Positions 12,020 to 22,920 of a stretch of 64,000 bases of DNA are shown one piece after another. The translations under genes and the position numbers were made by a program. The stretch comes from Isoetes taiwanensis (taxonomy: Eukaryota; Streptophyta; Lycopodiopsida; Isoetales; Isoetaceae). Location of the stretch: positions 4,116,488 to 4,180,487 of the forward strand of contig JAJEKV010000050.1 in assembly GCA_021234155.1 (NCBI GenBank), in the 5' to 3' direction. Every line of letters begins with the position of its first letter. The first letter of the stretch is position 1. A model generated the notes under the pieces. The model was not told the DNA's origin. It worked only from the letters and a program-made list of their open reading frames with translations, and made no database searches.

Positions 12020-12541
12020 TACTACTATAATACTTACACATTTATTACGATTACCTTAAGGTAATATTTTTAAATCATTATTACACCATTACATTATCAA
12101 ATAAGTTGTCAATTCGTAACTTCTACTAAAACAAGGTACTTATTAGTTTCTATTATCACAACATTTAGTTTATCACAATTTAACACTTTCATATACAATT
12201 ATTATTTAAGATACTCTTCATTCCTTGCAAAGACATTCCAACAAAATTTGTGTTGCAAGTCTTACCTTAAAAATCCTGCATTAATTTTACAATATCTATA
12301 ATTATGTACTTACTATCTTAATTATTAGAATTACTCTAAGGTAATGTTTAAGACATTCTTGTACTATTTCATTATCCAATAACTTATCACTTCATAACTT
12401 AATCCACGCAAAGTAATTATTAACCTTACTTAATACAACATTTAAGTTTATCAAAGTTTATCAATTTCCTACAAAATTTACACTTCTAAGGTATTCTTCA
12501 TCCCTTGCAACACATTATACAAAATTTTGTGTTGCAAGCCT
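12020..12541. repeat. Tandem duplication, ~279-bp period
   Basis: The block 12020-12262 (attaccttaaggtaat .. tttgtgttgcaagtc) recurs at 12300-12541 (attactctaaggtaat .. tttgtgttgcaagcc). Order and spacing are conserved but there are many substitutions. A third, partial copy of the CTAAGGTAAT segment lies near 13150. AT-rich and non-coding. Confidence 0.6.
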
Positions 12542-15500
12542 TCGTAGCTCGACCTCCTTGCCCTCCGGAGCGCTCTAGGCCTGCAGGTCGACACTACCTA
12601 TTATTAATTATTACAAAAATTTTGGTTATATGGTGACCACCCCACCTATCTACATGAATGCATGGCTAATCTCCCGGCGTAGGAAGAGGATGATTCTTCC
12701 ATCGTGGCCGTGGAGACAGCGTTCTATTATGCCTATATGCCGCTCATGCCTACACCTCTAGTTGCCCAACAGGAGGATATCCTTCCCGCGTGGGGGGCGT
12801 GAAGGATAGATTCCTCCTATCAAAGCATATATGGGGCTAAAGGTGCCTTTCCTATCAATGCATTCCTTAATGACCTCCTTTCTCTCGAGGTCGTCTACTT
12901 CCATAGAACAGAAGTAGACTTTCTAACTTCCACTCGTCCAAGCGGAAACGCGGTCATGCCTACATTGGCATTACACCACGCCCTAGAGATCACCGTAGTG
13001 GTCTCATCATCGGTAACAACGCATGCAACCCATACCTAGCATAGGTTGCATGCGCAGATTAATCTTAACTACACATAGAATTAATCTACACAAATCGACA
13101 TGCCTGAGCCGATTTTTGCTGGCTCCTTTAATGCATGTGATTAACATAATTACCCTAAGGTAATATTTATGAATTAACATTATCATAGTATCGGATACAT
13201 TACTTCCGATAGTACAATTATATTTACTCTAAGCTTTGCAATATTTAACGACTTTTAGATCGCGATTATTTAAACAATAACTCTGATTTAGACCTATTGT
13301 ATCATAGACAAGGTTTTAATTATCATACACAAGAATTAGATGTGCTTCTTATTCTCTTCCTTGGGTCCTGCATTACCCTTGGAAGTATATCCCTAAGATG
13401 CACTTAAGTATATCCGAATTCTATTTTCTATCTATATTTATAAGGACCCCGAGGTCATATAGCTATCCTTGGAAGGAATTGCGTCCTTGCGAAGGATTAA
13501 TTAACATGCTACCTCATATTATCGTTGTTATTTAACTTATTTCCCTATGATACATATACATACAACAATTTCTATTCAGTTATTAAGATCTATATTTAAC
13601 TTATCTATAAGACACATTAAAGCTTATAATGCATGCGCACACCTTACCTAAGGCTAGAACGCATCCACCCATTGAGCCGGCGTCGAGTAATTTTGGAGAT
13701 GACTTGGTCGTTGCATTGCTCTCATGGTTTTGCTCCACTTCGTTGGTGTAGTTAGCTATCATGTCGGTCTCGCACGTTGAAGGCCTCCTGAGCTAACTAT
13801 CTATCTATCTTACGCTCTATTCGCTTCGGCCATTGCCGGAGTGAACTCTATTCTACGGGTCCGTCAATTCGGTGCAAGTACTTCAATCATAAGATTGAGC
13901 CGTCCCACTTTCTTCGAAAAGAAAATGGTCCTGCACCCCTTCAACGACGTTGTACACAACATCATATCTATTCTCTCCCCTTAAGAGGTTATACGCTTCT
14001 TACTTAGCGCATTAAGTTACTAGCCTTAGCTAACATATATAACCACCTAAGATGGATATACATATTATGTTATCATTTATTTCAATATAGTTACGGGTTA
14101 TCTACTTAGTTAGAACGATTCTAAACCACAAGGTTTTGTCATGACGACAATTCCTTTTGTCTCAAAAGACTATTTGATTACTATAATTCTTATTTTAGAT
14201 GTACCTTGCATGTACTATTCTTTTATTATTCTAGAGATTCCCCCTTTCTTAGTTATTTAAACTCTTGGAATATTCCTACCAATCGAATTGATGTCATCGT
14301 AACAAGTTGGCCGGACTTGTTAGATTACTTCTTTTCTTTCGGTTGGATTATTCTTTTGGAGATACTAGATTTATACATGGTCAACAATTATCCTAGTAAT
14401 GATTCCTTCTTAGCGAGGTGATCAATCTCACCAAGTGGTTTCAATATGTTGGATGTCTGTTAACAATCGTGTATAATTTTAGTTACTCCTATGCGTTTCC
14501 TTCCCAATTGGGCAATCCTTTCAACGAGAATATCCGGAATTGCCTTCTAATCCCAATATGGATGTTACCGTCCATATATTTAACCTACTAGGCCCCGTGG
14601 CCTTAGATCCTTGAGCTTGCTAGAAGCTCATCCACTCGTTGCCTGCTTGAAGGAGCAAGGTAACGTTCTTCCGAGTCGCTCGATACTTCAGTCTCCTTGA
14701 CGGTGGATGCTCTTTGAAGTAGAGGTTGACTTTGTTCGCTAGAAGCCTCTCATTGCCTCTCATTGTTCTTCTCTTTAGATGCTTTTTTATGTTTGGATTG
14801 CTTTATTCAAGTTTAGTGGATGTATTTGACAATGTCCTCTTATATATGTCAACTCTACCAACTTGAAGCCAATGAAGTTGCAAGCATAAAAAGTATTCCA
14901 AATTGATTGGTTGATGCCTCATGATGGTGTTGTAGTGGTGAGATGTTCGCAATTTGCATTATGTACGTTTCTCAACTCTCAGCTCTGAATATCATAGTGG
15001 CCTTTACGACATACAAGATGAATTGCAACATTGGCCCCTATTTTTCCTCTTACATATATTTTCGTGTGCTAATTAAAATATTGGTACCTATATTTTCTAT
15101 TGCATATAATTTTTATCTACATAATCTCATCTACGCTGGAACAATCACTTCAACATCTTTAAACATTTGCACATTACTTGCATGCAAAGCTCAGAGCAAT
15201 TTCTGATGAACATTGACCATTGGGTCCGATGGTGAATTTATTTTATATCTCTGAACGCTGCAAAGGGAAATCAGTGAACAAAAATAATAATAATAGCTAA
15301 CAATATGCAATGGATGCTGTTGCACCGCATTATAGCCTTACCTATCATCCTCCTAATGGCATTTCACCATGTAGCTAGAGGCCTATTCTTTGAGCATTTT
15401 TATTACACATGAAATCAACACAAAACATCCAATAATGCCCCTCACACCTACACTTACATTCACACCTTCCTTCCTCTTTAAGATCATGTCAAATACAAAA

Positions 15501-15550
15501 ATTGCCATTCTTTCTTCTAGCCAATAATTAAATCAGCATCCTTCCAAATT
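12542..15550. other. Non-coding stretch, probable decayed LTR-element/Helitron body
   Basis: Alternating AT-rich and moderately GC-rich segments without a long open frame or a recognisable domain on either strand. The 3' part (from about 15.3 kb) probably belongs to the Helitron that ends at 15586, but no Rep/helicase coding sequence is visible and the 5' TC terminus could not be identified with confidence. Confidence 0.4.
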
Positions 15551-15558
15551 GTAGTAAA

Positions 15559-15586
15559 GCCCGGCAACGCCGGGCACCATAACTAG
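15559..15586 (+). mobile_element. Helitron 3' terminus (hairpin plus CTAG end)
   Basis: A perfect 7-bp stem, GCCCGGC (15559-15565), loop AAC, GCCGGGC (15569-15575), is followed by ACCATAA and CTAG, with T next (15587). Plant Helitrons end in a short GC-rich hairpin about 10 bp before CTRR and insert between A and T; all of these features are present. The element is presumably non-autonomous and extends to the left. Confidence 0.75.
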
Positions 15587-15588
15587 TA

Positions 15589-15615
15589 TCTCTAATATAT
15601 AATTGTAATAAGGGA
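15589..15615 (+). mobile_element. Candidate Helitron 5' terminus (TCTCTAATATATAAT..)
   Basis: Immediately after CTAG-T-A, the sequence TCTCTAATATATAATTG begins. Plant Helitron 5' ends commonly read TCTCTAYTATATAATA or similar and follow an A. The junction therefore looks like a second element placed head-to-tail with the one ending at 15586. I could not find its 3' end. Confidence 0.45.
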
Positions 15616-16941
15616 GGTAAGGGGCTAGCTTGAACGTTTTAAAATTTTAATTGTTTAAAGACACGTAGCAACATAAGAGTCTAGACAGGTGGAAAATAAG
15701 CTGGGATTTCTAGGTTGTTCTGGAAGCGGATATGTCAAAACTTCTGGAAGGTGGAACCAGCTTCTTTGTTGCTCTAGAAGCTTCGCCTTTTAATATAAAA
15801 GAGGTTTACTCTGCAATGACTTGTCAGTTCTTATCGACACATTAGGTTTGGAGTTCTGATAGCATGTTGTTTATGTGGCGGTCATCTCTTTGTCTAAGCC
15901 TCCCTATTTTTGTTTTGCATATCCCTTATGAAAGAAATAAGGCATGTGTCTTTTAGATTGGTCTTGAAAATTCGTGGTCGGACTCTCTTTGCAACAAGCT
16001 CTTTCTTGTGATGGATTTAAACAGTGGCAGGGCTTTTAAGCGGCAAAGTTTTTAAGAATGCTCTAGATTAGGGTTTTTAAGCATGCTCTGGATTAGAACC
16101 AGAGGTTCTGGAAGGTTCTCCTTTTTGCAACAACGACTTGCTCTGGCCTGCAAACTTTATGGCGATCATTGTTATCAATTGATGCTTTGCCGTTGTTGCT
16201 CCACAAATTCGTTTTTCAACTTCTTTTAATTGCCTTTCCTCGCTACCATCACTCCCTGGCTTGAAATTTTTGTTGTTCTTTTGGCATCTCCTTTCTATAG
16301 TAATAGCATTGTTCGCGCTCTTGTATACATAAAGGGTATCTATCTATTCACAAGGTTTTTTTTTTTTTTTTATATGTTCGAATTGAAAAAGGTCTATTGA
16401 TTGAATTCTAATATTATGTGATAACTTGTAAGGGCCGTCAGATGAAAAATAAACCAAGGGCTTAGATCTCGATCCGCGTCTTCCTATCTCATTGGTCGCA
16501 AGTTTTGGCGGTGGGCGGCGGGCTTTTTTGGCGGGCTCCATTCCTTTTCTTCTTTTCTAACTTCAGATTCCTCGCCATTCTCCGACCCTCTCAGCTTTTG
16601 ATCATGTTCTGCTGCACCTCCGTTGCTTCTCTTCAAAGGTCCGGATCTGCTTTTTCTTGCCGCTTTCATAGTTTGAATACATTTTCATTGCTGGATCTGT
16701 GTCATTTTCTCAGTATTTTAGCAGTATTGGCCTCACTGATCCATGCATTTGTCCTGCGAAGAAGGCCAGATATGGCTGACCCTGAGATCCTGGCAGTTTG
16801 CTATTGATTTGTGCTTTTGGGTCAGCCGTCTGAACCATGCGTGATGCTTTAGAATGAAACAAAGTTTTGAACTGCAAAGCCAAGGGACGACTTAGTCCTT
16901 GGACAATAGAACTCATCAGAATCAGTTATGGAGGTCAGGAT
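15616..16941. other. Non-coding stretch
   Basis: No convincing gene. A T-run lies at 16357-16371. A 100-codon frame on + (16505-16807) is rich in Phe/Leu/Ser, shows no recognisable domain and overlaps open frames on the other strand, so I do not call it. Confidence 0.5.
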
Positions 16942-16946
16942 TGGCT

Positions 16947-17159
16947 TAAAATGGACTCTTGACGTGGCACGCTATCTCACCACCCAACCACGAGCCCTCA
17001 GCTATGACACAGCTGCCCCAGAGCTCTCCCCCGAGCTACTATATAGCATGCACGCCCCCCTTTGGTCCTTCTTTGGACCAAAGGCCCTCTTTGGACCATA
17101 GGGCCCCTTTTGGACTAAAAGCCCACTTTGGACCATAAGGCCCCTTTTGGCATATTGCA
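16947..17159 (-). repeat. 3' LTR of the gypsy element
   Basis: It matches the right LTR from TAAAATGGACTCTTGACG through to GGCATATTGCA (plus-strand reading). Inside is a run of ~20-bp units of the type TTTGGACCATAAGGCCCC / TTTGGACTAAAAGCCCA. It lacks one unit (ACTAAAGGCCACGTCCTT) that the other LTR has, so unit number differs between the LTRs. A TATA-like ctactatatagcatg lies at about 17036-17050. Confidence 0.9.
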
Positions 17160-17171
17160 TTCCCCCCTCTT
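17160..17171 (-). other. Polypurine tract of the gypsy element
   Basis: On the minus strand AAGAGGGGGGAA directly precedes the 3' LTR start TGCAATATGCC. This is the expected site for second-strand priming. Confidence 0.85.
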
Positions 17172-17205
17172 GACATTGCAGCAGTCCTCTGCTGCAAAAG
17201 GGTGT

Positions 17206-18381
17206 CTAAATACCTTTAGCCATCCGAGCATAATCCTTCCTTGGCCCTCGCTTAGGCCGGCTAGTAGAAGCCTGTGCTTGGACTTCCTCTTGTCTCTCAG
17301 CTTCCTTAGCTTTCCGATCTTTATATTCCCTAAGAATATCCGGATAAGCTTCTAAAACATTGCCACGCACCCATGAAGCGTCCTCCAAAGGTTTGTGAGC
17401 GAAAACCAAATATTGTCTTGAACCACTAGTGGATTTATCCGCCAAAATTGTTTCCGGCTCTAGAACTTCGGAATCATCAATCAATTCTGGCTCAGTTAAC
17501 CTCCCAAGTTGAGGTAACTCCTTACCATGATAAGCCTTTAGAAATGAAACATTCACTACATCATGCATTTTCCAACCTTGAGGCAATCTTAATTGATATG
17601 CATTCTCATTGACCACTTTAATAACTTGAAATGGTCCATGGAAACGTGGTGCCAACTTAAGATCCTTCTTGCGCGCATCTTTCTTAAAGTGGCCTTTATG
17701 GATCCTCATCCATACCCAATCTCCTTTCTTAAAAACCATTGGTTGCCGCAACTTAGATGATTTATTTGCAAAAGATGCTTGAGCATCTCGAATACGAGCT
17801 TGAAGCAACAAGTCTATGAGATCCTTATGCTCAATAACTAAATCATCAGCAGCTGGAACATCCTCACACACTCGAAAGAGTGGCTCCCGCACAGGCTGAC
17901 CATAGACCGCCTGAAAAGGGGTCATCTTTGTGGTAGATTGATAGGTATTATTATACACAAATTCAGCAATAGGCAAATACTCTTCCCAATGACCTTGATG
18001 TTCATTGACAAACCCCCTTAAGATGGAACAAATAACTTTATTTACCACCTCGGATTGTCCATCAGTTTCTGGGTGAAAAGCAGTGGAGAACCTTAACTCT
18101 GTTCCCAATTGCATAAACAATGCCTTCCAGAATTTACTAGTAAACTTTGTATCACGATCCGATACAATAATCTTTGGCAACCCATGTAGCCTAAATATCT
18201 CTTTGATAAAGAGCGTAGCCGCACTATAAGCCGTCAACTTATCCGAACAAGGAATAAAATGAGCGTGCTTAGTTAAACAATCAACAATTGTCCAAATGAC
18301 AGTGTTCTTGCGAGAACTGGGAGGAAGACCAACAATAAAATCCATAGTGATCTGTTCCCACTTTGCCTCCGGAATAGGCAA
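17206..18381 (-). pseudogene. gypsy pol segment: integrase core and chromodomain-like tail
   Basis: A 391-residue open frame. The integrase DDE core is visible: MDFIVGLP near residue 13, VSDRDTKF near 98, and HPETDGQSE near 134. The stretch ends with AEFVYNNTYQSTTKMTPFQ, typical of Ty3/gypsy integrase. A GPF-type basic module (APRFHGPFQVIKVVNENAYQ) follows. The C-terminus (VLEPETILADK.. SWVRGNVLEAYPDILREY) looks like a diverged chromodomain, which in chromoviruses directs insertion to heterochromatin. This is the longest undamaged piece of the element. It is separated from the upstream zinc-binding part of integrase by a frame change near 18.4 kb, so it cannot be translated as part of the polyprotein. 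Confidence 0.9.
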
Positions 18382-18409
18382 GGATAAAGGAACACCATGA
18401 GGTTTCTTG

Positions 18410-18958
18410 TTAAACTTTCTTTATCCGTTGACAAGTAACACAATGCCAAATATGAACCAAAACATCTCTCCGCAATCCAGGCCAAATAAAGTATGGTTCA
18501 AGCTTTGCCAAAGTTGCCCCCACGCCACGATGACCCGCAGTAGGTGCATCATGGACTTCTTTAAGAATAAGTGACCGAAAGTTCCGCACAATGCATAGCT
18601 TTGGACCTTTATACAAGAACCCATTAACGATCTTATATCCATATGCATTGCCACTTTGAGCTAACAACCAAATATCCTTATAATCAGGGTCAGTGGCATA
18701 CAATGGTTTCATTCCCTCCAAATGGTCGGATTGTGCTATAGAAAGAGAACAAACTGCATAACGTCTACTTAAAGCATCAGCTACAACATTCTCTTTACCA
18801 GGACGATAATCCACTGAAAAATCATATTGCTGCATAAAAGCAACCCATTTCAACTGCCTTTTCGATAATGTTTTCTGTGAAACAATGTGCCTAATGCTTT
18901 GGTGGTCACCAAAAATATGAACCGTTGACCCTATAAGATAGTGTCGCCACACTTTCAA
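18410..18958 (-). pseudogene. gypsy pol segment: RNase H end and integrase HHCC domain
   Basis: The N-terminal part reads IFGDHQSIRHIVSQKTLSKR..QWVAFMQQYDF..YRPGKENVVADALSRR, the usual end of Ty3/gypsy RNase H. Further on, EVHDAPTAGHRGVGATLAK and HIWHCVTCQRIKK give the His-His-Cys-Cys zinc-binding domain of integrase. The frame differs from the integrase core frame downstream. Confidence 0.88.
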
Positions 18959-19003
18959 AGCATGAATGATGTGACCCGAAATTCCTTATCATAAACACTA
19001 TAT

Positions 19004-19228
19004 CTACTTTCCGTGTCGAGAAAACTTCCGACTTTCATAAGCAATAGGATGACCATCCTGCATCAAAACCGCGCCCAAAGCCATACCACTTGCATCAACA
19101 CATAACAAGAAAGGTAGACCAAACTTTGGCAAACGCAAAACAGGAGGATTAACCATGGCATCCTTTAAAACTTGGAAAGCAAACTGATGTTTATGATTCC
19201 ATTGGAAAGGAACATCTTTTCGTAGCAA
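19004..19228 (-). pseudogene. gypsy pol segment: RT thumb / RNase H start
   Basis: PFQWNHKHQFAFQVLKDAMV and PFLLCVDASGMALGAVLMQD are the classical connection and RNase H opening motifs of Ty3/gypsy pol (DAS..GxGxVLxQ). It ends at a stop just before the next segment. Upstream, between 19229 and 19380, the frame is disrupted. Confidence 0.85.
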
Positions 19229-19379
19229 GAAATATAAATCTGGTTAAACGAGCAAAATTCTGTACAAACTTCCTATAATAATAGCGCATAAGCCCAAAAG
19301 GAACGCAATGCAAAGAATCAAAAATAGGTAATGGCCAATCCACAATTGCTTGTACCTTCTCGGATCAACTTTAAGACCC

Positions 19380-19565
19380 TCAACAAGAAACAATATGACC
19401 CAAATATTCAATTTCCGATTGGAAAAAAGATACTTTTCTTAGGATTAAGAGTAATTCCTCCTTAACCGAATTGAAAACCTCCCATAAATGCAAGTAATGG
19501 TCTTCCTCGGACTTACTAAAAACTAATATGTCATCAAAGAACACGACAACATAAACGCCATGCAC
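19380..19565 (-). pseudogene. gypsy pol segment: reverse transcriptase catalytic loop
   Basis: The peptide YVVVFFDDILVFSKSEEDH contains the RT active-site DD pair; the residue before the usual xDD is Phe (FFDD instead of the common YxDD/FxDD context). EIEYLGHIVS follows. It is separated from the 5' half of RT by a frame change at about 19570. Confidence 0.85.
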
Positions 19566-19576
19566 ATCTTCAAATA

Positions 19577-20662
19577 TTAAGCCCCATTAGCCTCAAGAAA
19601 AGAAGTCGGGCGATTTGTAAGTCCAAATGGCATGACCAAAAACTCATAATGTCCAAAGGTTGTCCTAAACGCAGTCTTATGAACATCTTCAGGCGCAACC
19701 TTAAGTTGCCAATACCCTGACTTAAGATCAAGACGGCTAAAAACTGTGGCACCTTGGAGTTGATCAAACAAATCATCCGCCCTTGGTATAGGAAACCGAT
19801 TCTTTATGGTTATCTTATTCAAAGCGCGATAATCTATACACATGCGCCAGGAATTATCTTTTTTCTTAACCAACAAGACAGGAGCACCAAAAGGTGAAGA
19901 ACTATGGCGGATCAATCCAGCTTGAAGCAACTCATCAAGCTGGCGCCTAATCTCAACTTGTTGGCCATGCATTCTCCGATAAGGAGCTTGATTAGGAGGT
20001 TCTTTCCCAGGAAGAAGATCAATCCTGTGGTCCTCCAAACGTTGGGGTGGCAAAGTTTGTGGAATTTCATTTGAAAAGACATCATCAAAATAATGCAAAA
20101 AGATTGTTTGACGCTCATTTAATGGGGATACATCTATCTTAGAACGCAAAACCACCAAATACACAAAATGAGTTTTCATTGCCAAACGTTTAAACTGTAC
20201 AACAGAAACTGTGGGAATAGGGGACACAATATCATCCTTCACAAACTTGAAGGTCTTTTTACCCCCTTCCAAGGATAACATAACAATACCCGCTTTCCAA
20301 TCTATAAGAGGATTAATAGCCTTATGCCATGGCATGCCTAGAATAATATCCATACCTCCAAGGTCAGAAACCATGAAAGAACATTTACAGATATATCCCT
20401 GCAATTGAAATTCAACATCCTTGACCATAAATGAAGAAGGCGGAGGGGCAACATTCAAGAAAGCAGAAGATAATTCTACATCACTTGATAAAGGAATAGA
20501 AGTTAATTTTAGTTCTTTCACCAAGCGAACAGAAATAAAATCAAACTCACTGCCCGGATCGAATAAGACATGTACTTTTTGATCTTGAATAGTAGCCCAA
20601 AATCGTAAGAGACTACTATTCTCAACAGAATCCATATCCGATTTTTCCCGGACCGTAGCCAC
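19577..20662 (-). pseudogene. gypsy pol segment: protease and reverse transcriptase fingers/palm
   Basis: Residues near 30 read [17 protein letters not shown], in the position of the aspartic protease D-[ST]-G. Here the middle residue is Pro, which should disable catalysis. RT begins around residue 200: [98 protein letters not shown]. It ends where the frame is lost just before the catalytic DD loop. 361 residues are open. Confidence 0.9.
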
Positions 20663-21559
20663 CTTCTTCCTTTTCCATCTCTGCGAACAGAAGCTACTTT
20701 CTTACTTTTATCCTCTTTCTTAGTCCCAGACTTAAGAGTAGGTGTAGCTTCCTTTCGTTCCCCTTTCTTCTTTTCCAAGTAAGTAGGGCATTCATAAAAC
20801 TTATGATCAGTTGAATAACAAACAAAACACTTATTTTCCCGCATAAGCCGCTTCTTGCGTTTGATACTGACTCCTTTGGCTCTTTTGGCCCCAACAGTTC
20901 ATTATTATCTCAACGTCGTGTGTGGCCGCTTGAACGCCTGACCACCGGAGCGGATCCTATTGATTTATCCCGAAAACCACTCGCCTCTTTCATAGAAACT
21001 TTGAGGCCACGTTGAGCATTAATAGCTTCCGTGAGGGCCAACCCTTCCTCCTCTACTTTCTCTGCCATCTTACAGAGCTCACCAAAAGAAAGATTGGCAA
21101 CTTGCGGTCGAGCCGAGCCGCACCCAACGATGAACCCCACCCATGAGTTTTTCTTCTCACTTCGGTATCATTTTTACTAAGTGAAGTCCTTTCTTTAAAA
21201 CTTCGTATGACGAAGGATCGAGCAGTTTCCATGTTTTGTTGGGTCAACTTATTCCATTCAGCCGATAAGATCGGCCCCAATTATGACCCAAAAAAACGAT
21301 TTTTGATTTGCTTTTCAAATTCAAGAAAGGTAACAATAGGTTGATCGACCGGGTCGGTTCTTCGATATCCGCCCACCGTCCTTTGTAACCCCATCCGGAT
21401 GACCTTCGGCAAAATATAAACCGAAGTGTCTTCGTCATCTTTAGTCTTAGCAAAATATGAATTCAAATCCCGAGCCACGCTGAAAAGTTCATCCGCATCA
21501 CTAGTGGCGTGAATACTTTTTGAATTCAATTTTGACATTAGCACCTGTTTTGATGCCAC
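20518..21559 (-). pseudogene. gypsy gag remnant with CCHC zinc knuckle
   Basis: Three overlapping or adjacent frames (21281-21559, 20910-21140, 20518-20844) give a broken gag. The last contains CFVCYSTDHKFYEC, a C-x2-C-x4-H-x4-C zinc knuckle for RNA binding, followed by a Lys-rich linker. The upstream pieces show no conserved catalytic motif, as expected of gag. Its place between the PBS side and the protease fixes its identity. Confidence 0.75.
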
Positions 21560-21765
21560 TACATGGACGCCTACTGCACTTCTTTGCAGCTAAGCCACAC
21601 CGCCAGCATGAATCCAATTCTTGCAGCTCAAGAATTCGAGCCTCGGCGGTACAAAGTTTCTCTCTCATGAGCTTAATTATCATGCTCTAACTCAAAAAAA
21701 GTTTTTCCTTGAGCTCTTCATCCTCAATGTTAGCATTGGCGGGAGAACCCGACCATCCGAAACTT

Positions 21766-21779
21766 GTTGCTCGATACCA
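21766..21779 (-). other. Primer binding site of the gypsy element
   Basis: One base inside the 5' LTR the minus strand reads TGGTATCGAGCAAC. The canonical plant initiator tRNA-Met PBS is TGGTATCAGAGC; the match is exact apart from a missing A after TGGTATC. Confidence 0.8.
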
Positions 21780-21780
21780 C

Positions 21781-22335
21781 TAAAATGGACTCTTGACGTG
21801 GCACGCCATCTCACCACCCAACCCACGAGCCCTCAGCCTATGACACACAGCTGCCCCAGGCTCTCCCAGAGCTACTATATAGCATGCCGCGCCCCTTTGG
21901 TCCTTCTTTGGACCAAAGGCCCTCTTTGGACCATAAGGCCCCTTTTGGACTAAAAGCCCACTTTGGACCATAAGGCCCCTTTTGGACTAAAGGCCACGTC
22001 CTTGGCATATTGGGTAAAAGCATGTTAGGGTGTCCCTTAAAAAGTATTATTTAGTGACTAAAAAAGTACCTAAAAAGGTACCGAATTTGAATGTTGGGTA
22101 CAATAATATGTCAATAAAAGGTGTATTTTAAAACTTTTATATATATTTTGGTCTTCGATAGTATTATACTTATCCTAACTTTGAATATTTCCACGTCCTT
22201 GACTTTTATTTTGAACTTTTGTACTAGTTTTAATGAAAAGAAAAATGAGAAAGTACCCAGTTCTAAAGTACCTAGTGTATGTACTTTTGCAGGTTCCAAA
22301 AGTGGTACACCCTAACATGCTTTTACCCTATTGCA
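21781..22335 (-). repeat. 5' LTR of the gypsy element, split by a MITE
   Basis: 21781-22011 matches the left LTR from TAAAATGGAC to GGCATATT. The LTR end GCA (after a second TATT) lies at 22333-22335, beyond the MITE. Taking out 22012-22332 gives an end identical to that of the left LTR and reveals the TGGCT duplication. Confidence 0.88.
22012..22328. mobile_element. MITE, 317 bp, with 22-bp terminal inverted repeats
   Basis: The left end GGGTAAAAGCATGTTAGGGT(GT) is the exact reverse complement of the right end (AC)ACCCTAACATGCTTTTACCC. TATT flanks both sides (22008-22011 and 22329-22332), and the undamaged left LTR of the host gypsy element shows the empty site GGCATATTGCA. The interior is AT-rich and non-coding, with runs such as AAAAAGTACCTAAAAAGGTA. 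A 4-bp duplication with GGG..CCC ends does not let me name a superfamily. Confidence 0.88.
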
Positions 22336-22340
22336 TGGCT

Positions 22341-22920
22341 ACATGCACTCCGAATACATTGGTGAATGTTGCAATATGAAGCTTTTGTTGCGTCAGGTTT
22401 TCTAGACGAAATTTGGTGCTTTTGCTTAAGCACAAACACAAATATCATCACAATAGGGTCCGGCGGTATACTCGCTGCCTCTGTTCCGTGGGAACCCTGC
22501 TATTTGATGCAGACCCGATCTGGAAGGGTTTTTTATTCAATCTGTATTGGAGCGAATTTTTTTACCTTGGATTCAGGCTTGGCTTGGATTTGTAATGAAG
22601 AAGCTTGATCGAAAACACAACCTTTTTTTCTAAGGATAACAATAGAAAATCAGTAAGAACAATGGCAGTTACAGGTTATATAGTCTTGTAACAAAAGAAT
22701 TTGTGGATTTTGTGGCTTCGTTATATATTGTTGTTTTGGAGCCCTCGAATCGAAGGGCCAATGTATCATGATAAAATCAAAATATGCTTGACCAACTTTT
22801 TAATCATAGTTTGAACATTTATAACAATTTTGTGAATAGTTATGCATCTCTCACAACTATTTGCTTTGGATTTAACAGCCTTTGATGAGCAATTTTTTTT
22901 TGTTTTAAATTCCTAGGTAA
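22341..22920. other. Non-coding stretch
   Basis: No supported gene; small open frames only, lying between the gypsy element and the AAC-rich repeat block. Confidence 0.5.

Larger units (their letters stand above)
16942..22340 (-). mobile_element. Ty3/gypsy (chromovirus-type) LTR retrotransposon with 5-bp target duplication
   Basis: TGGCT at 16942-16946 and again at 22336-22340 forms the target-site duplication. The element itself (16947-22335) lies on the minus strand: 5' LTR on the right, PBS, gag, PR-RT-RH-IN-chromodomain, PPT, 3' LTR on the left. Removing the MITE nested in its 5' LTR leaves about 5.07 kb. The LTRs are short (about 213 and 234 bp) and begin TGCAATATGCC in element orientation. 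The polyprotein is interrupted by several frameshifts and stops, so the copy is dead. The LTRs are still very similar, so the insertion is not very old. Confidence 0.92.

Noticed and set aside
16505-16807. 100-codon frame on + with hydrophobic N-terminus resembling a signal peptide
   Set aside because: Low-complexity Phe/Leu/Ser content, overlapping reverse frames, no family resemblance.
16947-22335. Reading the LTR end as GGCATATTGGG and concluding there is no target duplication
   Set aside because: The apparent end is the start of the nested MITE; once it is accounted for, the LTR ends agree and TGGCT flanks the element.
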